Shown piece after piece: positions 1-13,719 of a DNA stretch of 64,000 bases (position 1 is the first letter of the stretch; each line of letters opens with the position of its first letter). The position numbers and the translations under genes were made by a program. The stretch is from Acanthochromis polyacanthus (lineage: Eukaryota; Chordata; Actinopteri; Pomacentridae): NCBI RefSeq assembly GCF_021347895.1, contig NC_067117.1:18509858-18573857 (forward strand). Direction: 5' to 3'. Under the pieces are notes generated by a model. The model had not been told where the DNA came from. It saw only the letters and a program-made list of their open reading frames with translations, and made no database searches.

Positions 1-277
1 ATTTATTCTTTTCCACGTGCCCACAGTCCACTTTATTGATTTAGTGAAAGCATTAGTCATAGTCTGTCCATTAGTGTCCAGAAGGCCGTGGAAAAAGGCA
101 GTGAACTGTGGAAGATAGCAAATGTGTTCCAAAATTGTATTTGCTATCCGTATTGCACTTATTCATTGTGTTTGTAAGTAAGAGGATAGAAAATAATTGA
201 TTTGTTCTGCTAGGTCAGGAGACAAGAGTGCTTCATGCTGTAACAGCATTCAAACATCCTTTTGTATGCAAACACCT

Positions 278-382
<105 letters not shown>

Positions 383-542
383 AATATGTGCAATATGCTC
401 TCTGTAGATCAATGCAGTCCTGTAGGCAGAAAGACCAAAGAACTTCTTCTTTTGGTGTCCGTTTAATAACCACTGATTCTGCTTCCTTTGCATTTGACTC
501 CTAGATGAACTATGTTGCAGTTACAGATCAGTCTGAACACAT

Positions 543-564
543 ACACACACACACACACACACAC
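543..564. repeat. (AC)11 microsatellite
   Basis: A short perfect run. Confidence 0.95.
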
Positions 565-609
565 TATTGACCTCATAGCTGTCCAATGCTATCAGCAAAT
601 GAAAGCTAC

Positions 610-637
610 CTTTCTATTCTAGAAGTAGAATAGAAAG
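610..637. repeat. perfect 12-bp stem hairpin
   Basis: ctttctattcta, loop gaag, tagaatagaaag. No role assigned. Confidence 0.7.
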
Positions 638-1819
638 TTTGCAAGCTACTCTCCTCACATTTTCTATAATGGCCCCCAAGAGACCAAGTCTGTGTAGGAA
701 AAAGTTGAAGTCAGAGAGGTGTGCACTATAAGGAGTCTCATCAGTGCTGCAGGTATTAGAGACACAGTCCTCAGTGATGCCTCATCTTCAGCTCACACAA
801 GGCACAATTTAAGAAGTGCAGCAATATCTGTGTGGCCTCAACTAGCAGAAGAAAAAAAAAGCTCATAAGTGAGAACAGTTCCGCTAAAAATCTAATGCAT
901 AAACTATAAGCAGATCATTCCCACCGCGTCACCGAGTGACTTTCATTAAAGAAAACTGTGTAGTGTGAACAGCCAGTATGTGTGGTTAAAGCGTGATGCT
1001 CCCTATTGCTACACAAAACTGAACTCTGGTGCTTGTTAATCTTTAAATCTCACTATTTCCTTTCTTTTTGTTCTGTTTCTTGTTTGTTACCAGGCACAAT
1101 AGCATCAGTGGTATTTCTTTCACACTGTGACTTCATAGTAATGTGTAGTCGTGGAAACACGCGCTGTAGCTGGAACTACTACAATGGTGGTTTGAGTAGT
1201 TTGGCAGCTGTTTACACTGAAGATGGAAGTAGTCCGACCCATGAGTAGTCACGTAATAATGTGAATACTGGCTTTATCTACCTAATCACCAGGACTTAAT
1301 GGGTTTTTCTTCTTCAGAACCTTATTTATTTCTGAGTTTTTAGAAGCTAAATCATCCAACTGACTCCTAAACTATTCCCTGAACATATGATTAGTTTATC
1401 ATAGCAGCCACAATAATGCATGGCAGCAACTTCAGAGTCTTCACCATGCTGTAGTGTTGCTAAATCTCAGAACTAAAAAGTTAGGAATGCATTCACAGAG
1501 GGTTTGTACTCCAATAAACTAGCTTCATCTATCTAATTAGTGTATAACCTGCAGTGGTAACCTGACATTACCTCCTAGGCCAAGTAGTCTCATGTGCATT
1601 ATTGGTTTTACTACATTATTTTTCTGGATTATCTGTCAAATTTGAAGAAATCACAGATCAACACACACCCATTGTGTAAGAGTCAGTCCCAAAGATTCAT
1701 ATAATAGTTTTAATAGGATTCGAGATGCCATCCTTCTTTGTATGAGAATCAGAAAAGTTACTGTAAAATGTCTTTGCCTTTAAAAAAAAAAACAATTCTT
1801 GTAAAAGTAAAATACATAT

Positions 1820-2050
1820 TTGGAAACAGTATCAATTAAGTATGTGGAGGAGTGTACCCAGTCAGGAATGAAAAATGCATCTAAACTGGAAAAGAAAGAT
1901 CTAGGAAGTGCTAAAAGATTCTGTTCTGATGACCTGAGCGCGCAACGTGGACATGAGCGCAGCAGATCTGAAGATTGTCCAGTCAAGCGCTTACAAACAA
2001 GCAACAGCACTTTTAGAATTAATCCTTTACTGAACAGGTCGTCAATGTAG
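1820..2050 (+). other. uncharacterised 76-codon ORF
   Basis: The ORF has a protein-like, hydrophilic composition (YVEECTQSGMKNASKLEKKD, later RGHERSRSEDCPVKRLQ). There is no recognised family, no clear splice signals and no supporting neighbours. It is antisense to the presumed copine intron and may be chance or a retrocopy remnant. Confidence 0.12.
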
Positions 2051-2402
2051 GGTTGACAGAATAGTCCACATAAGCTCCTGCTTACATGGAGCATTTGGAA
2101 GCTGCAGCATTAAGAACCAAATGGGATCAGATATTAGTGCCTGATCTGAACCTCATGTTAAATCTTTTTTTTTTTTTGACAAAGTGTATTTCACTGAGTA
2201 GGAATCTAACAAATTATAAGTGATCTTACATTTTTCCCTAAAGCAGCGTCTTATTTTATGCACAACTGGCTGTGTTATGCAATAAAACAGAGCTTATTGC
2301 TTTATTTACTCTACATCCTCAGTTCATATTGATCATTAGGCGTGATAAGAACTTGGAAAACGTATTGCTCTTCATTCACTCTATATCCCACGACACCGTA
2401 TT

Positions 2403-2424
2403 GGTTTGTTTGTTTGTTTGTTTT
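2403..2424. repeat. (GTTT)n short tandem repeat
   Basis: Four to five GTTT units. Confidence 0.8.
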
Positions 2425-3611
2425 ACACTTTGTTGTATCTTTATCCATCTTTTAACATTTTTTTCTGCTTTTTGAATCATTTTGTAACCTAGATTTTCAA
2501 AAGTACTGTATAAATAAAGATAAAGAAGAGAACACTTATTGTTATTATTACTAATATTATTTTATGATGGGCAATTTACTCTAAAGTGGTTGTCAAATAG
2601 GCTGGCTACATATAAGTTTTATTGTCATGTGCTTGTATTAAAGTTTATTTTCATGTGCTTTTTTTTTTTATTCAGAAGTGTCGGAAAGTGGCTGTAATTG
2701 ATTATTTTCATTTTAACAATGTCGCTATCAGGTGACACTGAAAACCACAGCAGTGCGAAAAGGGTCACTTCTCATCGTAATAAATTTGAAGTTTATTATC
2801 ACCCAAATAGGTTTTTTTGCTATCTGTTGTAAAAACAGTAAACTAGCAGCAAATAGGCAGCAGACATAGCCAGGGGATACAGGGAAGCATCTCACAGAGC
2901 CAGGTATTTGCATCAGGTGTTAGAATAATCCAACTGGGCTAAAACAGAGTGAATTTGGACTTTCATTCACCAGATGGCCAGAAACACGGCTCCAGACGAA
3001 TAATAATGTTGTTCTGAACTGCTGGATATGTAAGTATTCAAGTGTGTGCATTAACAATACACCTTTAAAAGTAATCGTGTGAATCATGTGTTGATGTTAT
3101 AGTCGCAATTTGCTTTTAATGCCTCCAGGTTGTTGCTGTGTGTTGTGCTTTCCTTGTAATGCCTGACTTCAGCAAGAAAGATTTCCCCTCATTTACCACT
3201 TTTGCTCACATTTCACAAATGTTGCATCACATTAATTACTAAGACTCACCTGCAGCTCTTGTGTTTTTGGTGATAAAAAGAAAAACAAAACACCTGCCAG
3301 GAGCAGAAATGCAACATTACTATCATTCTGTCTCTAGGTTCTTATTCTCTCTCCGAACACACTGGGCTCTTATTTGCATTTCCTAATGAATTCTCTTCCA
3401 GTTACTGTGCAATGATGAGCATACCCACCTCAATATGTCTCTCATCTCACTCTGTCTTTTTTTTTATCTGCTTCCTCACCATCCACACCATTTCCCTCCC
3501 TCCTTCCTTGTATCTGTCCCTCCGCACCTAATTTTCCCAAACCAGCTAAAGTCCGTTCGGCTGTGTGGCATCAGGCAGTGTGCCCAATCTGTTGTGCTGC
3601 AAAATTGCTAA

Positions 3612-3613
<2 letters not shown>

Positions 3614-3710
<97 letters not shown>

Positions 3711-3726
3711 AGAGAGAGACAGAGAG
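3614..3726. repeat. (GT)n then (GA)n microsatellite
   Basis: About 47 GT units up to 3707, followed by a short GA run: compound simple sequence. Confidence 0.97.
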
Positions 3727-5904
3727 AGGTTTATCTTAGTTTTGGTGGTGGCGGGGAGTCATCTGCAAGATAATTATGTTGTGGTTTGCAAAGCTGAGCT
3801 TGTGTTTTATACCCAGAATTCTTTGTGTGGCTAATAAGCTTCAGTGAGGTTCGCACTGCAGCGCACATTCACACTCAAAGTGCTCAAACCTAGAGAGATG
3901 TGATGTGCAAGAGCAAGGGAAATCAGAGTGATGATAAGCAGTGGTGTTGGATCTCCCTGCAGGGCTTTTCTACACTGTGTGAGATGCTTTCATATCTGTC
4001 CCAGTTCCACTAAGGCAGCTAGCGGATGTTGAAACCAGAGTTCTCATAAGCACGACTCTATGCAAATGCGGACCATCCAGACGTTTAGCAGAGGTATTTA
4101 ATCATAGCAACACATGCACGGCCTGAACTCAGGAAGCAAGCTGTGAAATCCCACTGATAGCGAGCTGTGCACTAACTGCTAAAAAAGAATAATTATGTCC
4201 CTACCACAAGCCACCAATTAAAATAAAATTCTGCAGCTACAAGATCTGCCTATACCGTATTGAAGACCTTAGATTAGGTGTCGCTTTCAAGAAAAGGACA
4301 ATCCATTAATGGTTTAATTGGGTCTCTGCTCTGCATTCAGTCGATGTGAACTTTAACCCAGAGCTGGTTGGGGGTCAAACCTCCCCCCTAACCTCCACAT
4401 AGCTCCTCCTTCCTACAGTATTGTGATAAGGTTTCATGCAGATTTCTATCCATCAGCTAATACCATCAGTGAGGCATCCACTTGAGTCCAAAGTAATTTT
4501 CTGAAACGCAACATTAACCCCAAATATACAGCCAGATTCAGAAAGAACTATCCTCAGTCAAGAAGAACAAGGAGTTGGGCAACAGATGGTTTGGCCGTCA
4601 GAGAGCCCTAAACTCGGCATCATGGTGTCAGTGTGTAGTTACATGAGACAGAATACACAGGAGAGAAGAAGAGAGTTCACATGCACAGAGGAACTGTGGC
4701 AGGTTTTCCAGGAAACCTGAAACAACCTGCATGCCAAGTACCTTTCAAAACTGTGTGGCTCTCCTCAGAGTGATACCACCAGATACTGATTTAGTCTTTG
4801 TCTGTTTACTGATCTTTATAGGAAGTTAACTGATTATTTAATTTGGATTTAACTAAATTAAAAACTGATGTTTTATTTATTTTTTGTGCTTAAAAAATAT
4901 ATGTATATATATATTTTTTAAATTACCAGCAGTATTCCTCAAGTATATCCTTTTAACTAGCCCTGCTTTAGAGGCGTATTAATTGCTGGTTATGTTGGTC
5001 CTAACATTTTTGGGTCTCTTATCCCACTCAGTCCAGTGTGATTTTTTTCAGGTAAAGCTGTTTTGTCTGATTTGAAATTTAAAAAATGTATATCATGACA
5101 GTTATAAATATTTTTACTTTGAAAATCTAGGATTTTAACTTTTTTTTTAATTTGAGCTGATTTATTGTTGGCTCTTTTGTTGGATTTTATGGCTAGTGCA
5201 GGATGTTTGGCACCTTATGTTGTAAATTATTTTGTAAAAAAAAAAACTTACTTATAGCAATATCTTTTAAATCATCCACATTTTACTTTAAGTGCCTAAC
5301 AAATGCACAGTATTAAACTTTTAAGGGCTAAAGGGGTTCTTTCTATCTTGCCAATAACTGTTGATTGTCTCAAAATCTGAGTCTCTTCACAATTCCACAA
5401 ACAACATGATAAATTTCGATCTGGCCTGCATGGTTCAGCCTATAGCCACAGTGTGTCTCTCATGTATTTCATCATCTGAGCAACTCAACTTCAGTAGTAG
5501 GCAACTTAACTTCTCTGGAATTTTTTGGTTCTTGAACATGTTCCACCTTTCATCCAAGAGCCTTCTTTAGTTCTGAGGGAAAGTAGAAATGACTCTTCTG
5601 AACACTTGAATAAAAAGATTTTTTTAAAAAAAAGATGTACAGGCTGTTTCTGGGGTTGTGTCACTATGTTCTACTCTAAATAAAGGTAGCCAGAACATAC
5701 CTCCTCGCTCAAGTAGAATCCAAAATTAAACATTTCCTTGTCAGTCATAATACTCAGTGTTGGTGCTTTCATTCATATATTTCATATTTTGGTGGAATAA
5801 AACAGCTTTTATTGCACACGTGAAGTATGAATTTGCCATTTCGAAGCAGTTTTATCATGCAGAGGACAGTATTTTACATTTAGAGAAGGGTGGAACTGTT
5901 GTTT

Positions 5905-6165
5905 TACAGCATGAAGCCTCTGGCTTGTGAATTTGTATGTTCTTTGTGTACCTGTGTGGGTTTCTCCCAGCTTCCTCCCACCATCCAAAGACATGCATGG
6001 TGGCTTAATAGCTGATTATAAAATGCCTGTCAATGTGAGCATGGATGGTGGTCTCTGTCTGTCTTTGTGTGTTAAGTTGTGTAATGGACTGGTGATCAGT
6101 CCGGTGTGTATCCACCCCACCAGCAGGGATACACTTTAGCCCCCAAAGGAAGAAGCAGTGGATGG
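5905..6165 (+). mobile_element. partial, diverged SINE copy
   Basis: Recognisable pieces: tgtgggtttctcccagcttc, ccatccaaagacatgcatg, ggactggtgatcagtcc. The head is degraded. Confidence 0.5.
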
Positions 6166-9039
6166 ATACATTGATGTTCAGTTCAGTCAGAAACTGAGAC
6201 TGAGTTCAATTATCGGTTAACAGTTGAAGGTGTTGCGAAATATTGGCTTAGAAACTCAGGAACATAGTTTTGTTTTTCTTACACTGGTTATACAAGCTGC
6301 ACCACACAGAGTAACACCAGGTGAGCTCATTGCTTTTCAATATCTCTCTCAGCAGCTTGTTCTCCTCCATTGATGGACCTGCTCTTCGATACACCATTCA
6401 GCTGACTGGAGAGACTGGTAAATGGCTGTGGGCCACATTAGATGCATTAACTGCTTCTTTATGTTCTTTGAATTGACTGGATGGTCAGACCGTAGAGCAG
6501 AAACAGGAGAGCAGACTTTGACTTGCTTGCAAATGGCAGGGGAAAGATTTAACAAGGGGCTGAATGACGGACTGCAGCTGAAGGATTTACACCTCCACTT
6601 TTCTGTCCACATGCCAGTTGCACCCTTTTCCTGTCACTTCTCAAGAGCTAGACCATTGACTGACAAGCCCTGGGGGAGTGTAAACATCAGCTTAAAAGAA
6701 ACCACAGGTTAGATTTTGCCCCAAAAGTTTCTCTCGCTCTCTTTTTTGGCTGTTGTGTCAAATTATCTCACCACTTTCCTGTTTCTGACACAGTTCCTGA
6801 AGGCTAAGCTGTCCCACAAAACAAATGTCCTGGAAGTCGCACATCAAACTGTGTGAGAAATGTGAACATGGTGACAAGCGTAATCCAAGAACTATGTGTT
6901 TATATGTAGAGCGCTGCAGATGTCACTCAGCTACAACTTGATTAACAAAATGTGATTAGAAAAAAAAATCACAGACATTAGGACTGGAAATAATACAGAA
7001 TAGCTTCATATGGATTTTCATCAAACAGTTTTTGCAACTTTCTAACACAAATTCATCTTCTCCTCCCCTCCTCAAATTATAGACAAACCAAATCCTATCA
7101 TTTGCCCCCCACATCCCCATTTTCCTGATCCGGGGTCCACCCACGCCTCTCCAATTGTCACTGGTCCTGATAATAATGTGTTGTCAAAAGCAGGGCCTGT
7201 AGCCGGTAATAGGGGGTATTAACCCCGGGGAACAGCTATCATCATGGTTTGGAGGTTTTAAAGAGTGCATGATGACAAAGGGAGAGCTGTGAAGAAGAAC
7301 CAACGGGGAGGCTCTTGTCTTCAATACAAATCTGACTCATCCAACATCTGCAAGGATTCATGAGGCCTTGAACTGTTATTTGAATGTGACAAAGATATTT
7401 AACCTTTGGTTTCTGCTGCTTTAGGAGTAGATATTGCAGTAGCTTGGCATTACAAACAGAAGGAATTGAAAATTATATTGGGAAATTGGTGGCAGGCAAC
7501 CTTCTCAACACACTGTAAGCCACATTTCACCTCCTGAGCTTGTATATTCCACATTTATTTCATTAAAAGTGTGAATTTTCCATGCATCCAGAGGAAGTCT
7601 CAGTCATTCTTGCTCTGTTTCTCGCCTAGTCTCTCCCACACACACAAACAAGGTAGCAGTGAAGCAGGAGGGAAATGCATCGACCCTCCCTTTACGATTA
7701 ATGATTTCTTCTCCCCAAACTCATCTTCTATCTGGGAGGAAGAATCTGCACCACCACTTTGCCTCAGTCTCCCTTTTCTTTCCCAACACACATCGCCAGA
7801 GAAACCCAAAATCATTTGCATAGATGCATGGAGGCTGTCAAAATAGGACTTATCATTCACCTGAATGGTGCTTAATTACATCTCAGTATGGATGTAATCG
7901 CATCATTTTTATCTTATTTTTCTAGAGGCTGAAAAAACGCCAAATCTAAGACCATGCAGAGCTTTGATTGGTACACTCCATCCATTCTCCATGTGAGCTG
8001 ATTCTCCACTTACACCCACCATTGCAGCACAATGGTTTTCCATTCAGTAAATTTCTTTCAAGAGTCTGTTTTTCTTTTCTTTTTTTCCCTCTACTCTGAG
8101 CTGAGAGATGTAGCAGCGACCTTCTCTGAACGTCAGAGAGTCCATCAATAATGCACACACAGCTTGTTATGGCTCCAACTCACTCTGCTTCGATGGCTCA
8201 CCAACCTAAAACCCAGCATCAAAGACCAGAAACATCCGTGTGTGTGTGTGTGAAGATTCTCCCCCTCACATGCCAGCAGTGGAGCGTCTGGGAGGTGAAA
8301 GGCGTTGAAAGCCTTTACTTTAAAACCCTCTCCTAATGGCAAGAAGAGTGACTATCTGTTCTGACTGAACGAGTGCGGTGGAGAGAGATTCATTTTGGTG
8401 GATTTCTTTGACTGACACACATTCTAAAAAGGACACAGCTTTGCACAGACAAAGATATAAAGAATGGGGACTACAGGCCAGGGACAGAGGCAGTGTGTGA
8501 ATGTGATGGAAACCTTTGAATCTTTAACAACCAGTACTTTGAAAAAAAAAGAATACAGGAGAGAAAGGAACAAGGCTTTCAGCGCTGTCGGTGCTCAAAG
8601 CTGCCAGGGGTTGCAGAATAAAAGAGGCTTTCTGTCTGAAAAGACGTAAAAGCATCAAGGATGTGTCCAACATATCAGCACTGTTAGTTCTGGATGATGA
8701 CTTCCCTGTGATGTGTGAAAGCAACTGCTTTAAAACACCTGCATGCATGAAATAATATGAAAGTATGCACATTTTCGGTTATAATGGCACAAGTTAAAGC
8801 TGATTTTAACTTTTTTCTTACTTAAATGCACACAAGTCAATGGGAAAACGCTCAGTAGTAAGATTTAATCCAACAATTTATAGTAAACCAAACCATGAGA
8901 GCTTGCAGCAGTTGTCCGCACACCAAATCTGCATGTGTAACACCAGTGTATGCGATATCTACGTCTGTTTTTGTCAGATCATCGTGCTCAGCAGTCCTAA
9001 GTAAATCCCACAGAAAGGGTGGGGCGCCTTCACAACTTT

Positions 9040-9480
9040 TTAAGCATGCACGCATTCCGCACACCGAACTTTCCCCACCGTCGCCTGCGCTTTCGGCTCT
9101 CTGCTCTCGGCGGACGCGTCCACTCACCTGCAGGAGACGGTGATCTCCACTTTGGTAGCGGGGATGTTGCCGGTGATCGGGTCGAAGTCGTACACCGATG
9201 ACATGTCCTCTAGCTTGTCCATAACGTCTCCCTCCATCATCTCCATCGCCAGAGCGCGGGGCGGCTCGGGTGTGATCCGAGAGGCGCACAGTCTGGCGCC
9301 GACGGAGCGTGGTCCGCTGACTCCTGAGACCAGATCAGAGACCAGACGGCCTCCGGTCCGACCGGGTGAGGCAGCCACTTCACAAATGTTGAAGCTGGAG
9401 AGGATGGAGGGAGGGGAGCACTGAGTGAGTGAACACCCGCAACAAGAAAAGAAGAAAAAAAAGAAGAAGAAGCAGAGGCG
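9040..9480 (-). promoter_or_regulatory. CpG-rich promoter and 5' UTR region of the copine gene
   Basis: CpG dinucleotides are dense from about 9040 to 9400, in contrast to the AT-rich surroundings, and they cover the first coding exon. No TATA box is evident. The pattern fits a CpG-island promoter firing leftward. The transcription start was not determined. Confidence 0.55.
9128..9246 (-). CDS. cpne5: copine (CPNE5-like), first coding exon
   Basis: Copines are cytosolic proteins with two Ca2+-dependent membrane-binding C2 domains and a vWA-like domain. The 119-nt exon encodes a 39-residue start and a split codon: MEMMEGDVMDKLEDMSSVYD, then FDPITGNIPATKVEITVSC-R, with donor CAG|GTGAGTG. The end is identical to recalled human CPNE5 (SIPATKVEITVSCR) and differs from CPNE8 (IPATRVEVSVSCR); the EDM..FD core also fits CPNE5. 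It holds the first beta strand of C2A. I chose the ATG at 9246 for its good Kozak context (GCG ATG G) and expected length. The frame stays open upstream to 9483, but that extension is mostly poly-Phe and unlikely. The remaining exons were not recognised between 1 and 9127. The choice between paralogues or ohnologues is uncertain. Confidence 0.85.
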
Positions 9481-9499
9481 CACTTGGTTAACTCTCCAT

Positions 9500-10574
9500 G
9501 CAGCGTAAATCTGTTTTTAATGCGGGTATCTGAGATTACTGATGCGCCCTCACCGACCTGCTGCACATCACATGGAGAGGTGTTCTGCTTTTGTCTTCAG
9601 TCTGTGCGCACAGCAGAGCGTGTGAAGAGAAAGGACGAGATAGCCTACACTTAAACCCACCCATCCTCCTCCCACACGGAATTACATTCAAGTGCTGGGA
9701 ACCCTGCCCATACCCTGGTGCTGCTGTTGTCACCCTGCAACATCCTGTGTGCTCTTCACTCAGAGTGTGTGTGTCCGTGTCTGTCACAGCGAACACTGAT
9801 GTTATTAAGAAGGCTATTTAGGACTGTTTTTTTCGAAGCGTGGTCGAAAAAATGAAGCCTTTAAACTCAACACATAGCCTTAAAGATGAGGTTTTATAGC
9901 TGATGTCGATAAGGCTCTGTGCACAAGTTGCTGAGGAAGTAGGAAAACAGAATACTGCTGCACAAATTTTGGTTCACCGTTTCTTTACTTTTTATTTGTA
10001 TAATATTGGACCATTTTACCTGAACTGCTTCCTTTTCATGAGTCAGTCTGAGAGGGAATAACACAGACAGAAATGTTGAGATCCATTATAGAGAAACCAA
10101 GACTTCAGCACCACAGTTCTGGACAGCTCCCAGAGCCACTGAGCTCCATAATGAAGAACAAACAGGAGATGAATTCAGAAATGTCTCAACTGATACCTGT
10201 ATGGAACCCACTGACCAATACCTTTACATTCAGTCAGATGTGTAAAAAGCAAAAATTGTTAGATTTGGAGTTCTACATGATCTGCAACCGTCTCTGTGTG
10301 TCGTTTTCTGTGAAGAAATTGGCAGGTGCGGCGTTTCAAGAAATGCAGTTACCAATTAAAATGTGTTCATGCACGTTGATTTAAAATCAATATTCATTAC
10401 AGGGAGGGAATTACCTAAAGATTTAATGTCCACCATCCATCATTAGTCTGTTGTATGAAGCTAAAACCTGCCCTGTAAACCACATTGTAATGAATATGCT
10501 AAATTGGTGCTACCGCCTGCCAAGAAAGTGATGGGTTTGTCATTTTTTGGATAACTACAGTTCCTAAATGCAAG

Positions 10575-10575
<1 letters not shown>
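9500..10575. other. intergenic; nothing recognised
   Basis: Upstream of the copine promoter. No coding or repeat signal that I can support. Confidence 0.4.
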
Positions 10576-10616
<41 letters not shown>

Positions 10617-10661
10617 CCGTGTGCATGTGTGTCCATGTGCGTGTCCGTGTGCGTGTGTGTG
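10576..10661. repeat. imperfect (TG)n microsatellite
   Basis: A pure TG run to 10611, then interrupted GTGTCCGTGTGC-type variants: an ageing repeat. Confidence 0.95.
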
Positions 10662-11121
10662 TTTCCTTCGCTGTTTATCTCACTTGTTCTGACACTCCAC
10701 ATCTCTCTCTCTGTCTCTTCTCATGAATAAACAAAGGAGTTACACACATCTATATGAAATGCACATTAACACTGGTGGTCATGAATAAACAAGTAACCAG
10801 CTGTTTCCCAAAGATTTCTGGCTGCATCACAAAAGAAATCGCTTTTCACCTACTCGTAAAACTACTTTTTGGCCAATACGGAAACAGAGATTTAATGCGT
10901 CATTGTACCTCTTCTGTCTGTTTCTCTGTTTTCCTTTCCTTCTTTCTCACTTTAAAACACACACAGACGCATGCAGCCACAAACCATTTTACCTTCTTTC
11001 ATAAATGGGTGCAGAAGCACACAACTCTTTCTTCCAAAGAGCACCTAGCGTCTGGATTCTGGAAATCAATTTACACCGACACAGGATGCTTCTGCCCACA
11101 CAGCCCTCCAGCTCAGGATCA

Positions 11122-11122
<1 letters not shown>

Positions 11123-11214
<92 letters not shown>
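11123..11214. repeat. (AC)46 microsatellite
   Basis: A perfect run; first of a pair flanking a palindromic, telomere-like repeat. Confidence 0.98.
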
Positions 11215-11216
<2 letters not shown>

Positions 11217-11227
11217 TGTTTTTCTAT

Positions 11228-11605
<378 letters not shown>

Positions 11606-11609
11606 ATTC

Positions 11610-13125
11610 TCTTAGACGCTCATATGCACTTATAAAAACAAATTATTTTCTCATATGTCACTGAACGGCCCATAAACAGAGATAAAGAGGCACACATCTA
11701 CATACACACCCCTTTCTCTCCAGGATGATTCATGTATTTTAAGGGTTTGCTGTTTAGTGTGGGTGAGCATGTTATTGCAGATGTTCCACAGAGTGGGTTG
11801 GCAGGAGCAGGGCCAGAGGACAAAAAAGTGCAGAAAAGGAAGAAAGAAGACCTTCACAACATCTATTTTGCCTTGAGTAGTAGCCTGCGGTATCAGAAAT
11901 TTAAGCATGCAATAAGGCTACGTTTTACACATATATTCTTACAAAGTGGGACTCCAACTATCAAATTAAATTCCTGCATATATCTATTTCCATCTCCTTT
12001 GATCTTAAGACACATGGCACTGCAGGGGGACTGATATTGAAACTGAGCAATGTTTTGCCCCCAGGTTACTGATAAACAGCATTTTTTCAAAAATTAATGT
12101 AGGATTGTAGATCTGTGTCGGCTCTTTATGCAACCCATTTTTTATATGCTTGTGCTCAATCAGTCAAAGTCATCAGTCACAGCAAAAAGAAAAAAGTAAA
12201 ACTGGGATTAGCTCTGTAACAAATACGCTCCAATCAGCTGCGAACAAGTCAAAAAAACAAAAACAGAAGAATTCCTACTCATTAACACTGGAAAACTGAA
12301 TGCATGGACTCTTTTGGATGACTTTGTGTCTGGCAGCATCAAATAGATTTTATCAAACTCCTTATAGATTATAATATATCTTGATTTGACCATGTAGGAA
12401 GCTTGGTGCCATGTGTGAAGGAACAAAGGCTGTGCTTATTTATATCTACGATATCAGCTTCTCAACTGATCAATAGCAAACACAGACAAAACCCTGGATT
12501 TCTCCTTTAAATACTATTTCCATCCAACTGCATCGGACCAGGAGGTGGTCAATGCGATGTACTGCCAGTGACATTAATAACACCATAGGGGATTCAAATG
12601 TCCCTTCTCCTCCTTCTCCATCCTATTCTCTCAGCTTCCTGCAGTTTTCTAAGCACTAATTACTGTGTTTATTCTTACTTGCGTCAGGCTGTCCAAAAAT
12701 ATCGCCTTTCTGGAAGCAATTATGCAAAAACAAACAAATGCCCTGTCAAGCAAATGAAGCTCCTTACAACAATATATGTGTTTTTTCCCACCAACCTGGA
12801 AAATAATGACATTTGCTTACTCCTCTGATCTTGTTTTCCCATTGTTTTAGCACAAGTTCAAAAAGAAACACAACAAAATTCACATAATAGTACATTTTGA
12901 ATGTCCAATCTTAAACCTTTTCCAAGCAGTTATTTGGAGAATACCGGTATGTTAGTGGTTTTAGTTAGACTGTGACACAAGACCTTTAAGTTGTCTAAAA
13001 TTTTGTATCAACGAACCACTTAATTGCCGGAATTAATAGTGTGGCTGCTAAGAGGTTGTTTATTTGAGGGTAATGCAGTTGTGTAATGCACAATATGCCT
13101 CCAGTGGTTCAGGAAATTGTTATAT
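11610..13125. other. intergenic; nothing recognised
   Basis: AT-rich, no coherent ORF or repeat identified. Confidence 0.4.
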
Positions 13126-13129
13126 TTTA

Positions 13130-13500
13130 TTCCATCCATCCTCTATACACTGCTTTATCCTCACTAGGGTCGCGGGGGGTGCTGGAGCCTATCCCAGCTG
13201 ACTCGGGCGAAGGCAGGGGACACCCTGGACAGGTCGCCAGTCTGTCACAGGGCTACATACTGTATACAGATGAAGAATCACACTCGCATTCACACCTACG
13301 GGCAATTTAGAGTGATCAATTAACCTCAGCATATTTTGGACTGTGGGAGGATGCCGGAGTGCCCGGACAAAACTCAGGCATGCACAGAGAGAACATGCAA
13401 ACTCCATGCAGAAAGATCCCAGGCCCAGGCTGGGAATTGAACTGGGGATCTTCTTGCTGCAAGGCAAAAATGCTAACAACTACACTACTGTGCAGCCCGT
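13130..13500 (-). mobile_element. tRNA-derived SINE, nearly full length
   Basis: On the minus strand it starts with a tRNA-like head (GTTAGCATT as an A-box-like part, GTTCAATTCCC as a B-box-like part), then GCATGTTCTC, the CTAAATTGCCCGTAGGTGTG block, and CAGCTGGGATAGGCTCCAG near the tail. It shares blocks with the copies at 22.9, 53.6, 54.6 and 58.7 kb. Confidence 0.8.
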
Positions 13501-13599
13501 TATGTTTTATTTCTTATGGAAATATCTCCCACATCTTGACCATTATTTCTTTTCTGGAGCCTGTTTTGGTATTTGTTGGTGAAGGAGGATATGTATGTA

Positions 13600-13715
13600 T
13601 GTATGTACACATATACAGTATATGTGTATACACACATATACTGTATATGTATATATACAGTATATGTGTGTATATATACATAAAGAATATTCACATTTTA
13701 AATGTGAATATTCGT
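13600..13715. repeat. cluster of AT-rich palindromes
   Basis: ATGT tandem units are followed by overlapping acacatatacagtatatgtg palindromes, and then a near-perfect 29-nt palindrome at 13685-13713 (gaatattcacatt...aatgtgaatattc). Confidence 0.7.
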
Positions 13716-13719
13716 TCTG

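Noticed and set aside
9247..9483. N-terminal extension of the copine from the upstream ATG at 9483
   Set aside because: Open and in frame but begins with poly-Phe from a purine tract and exceeds the family's usual N terminus; the ATG at 9246 fits better.
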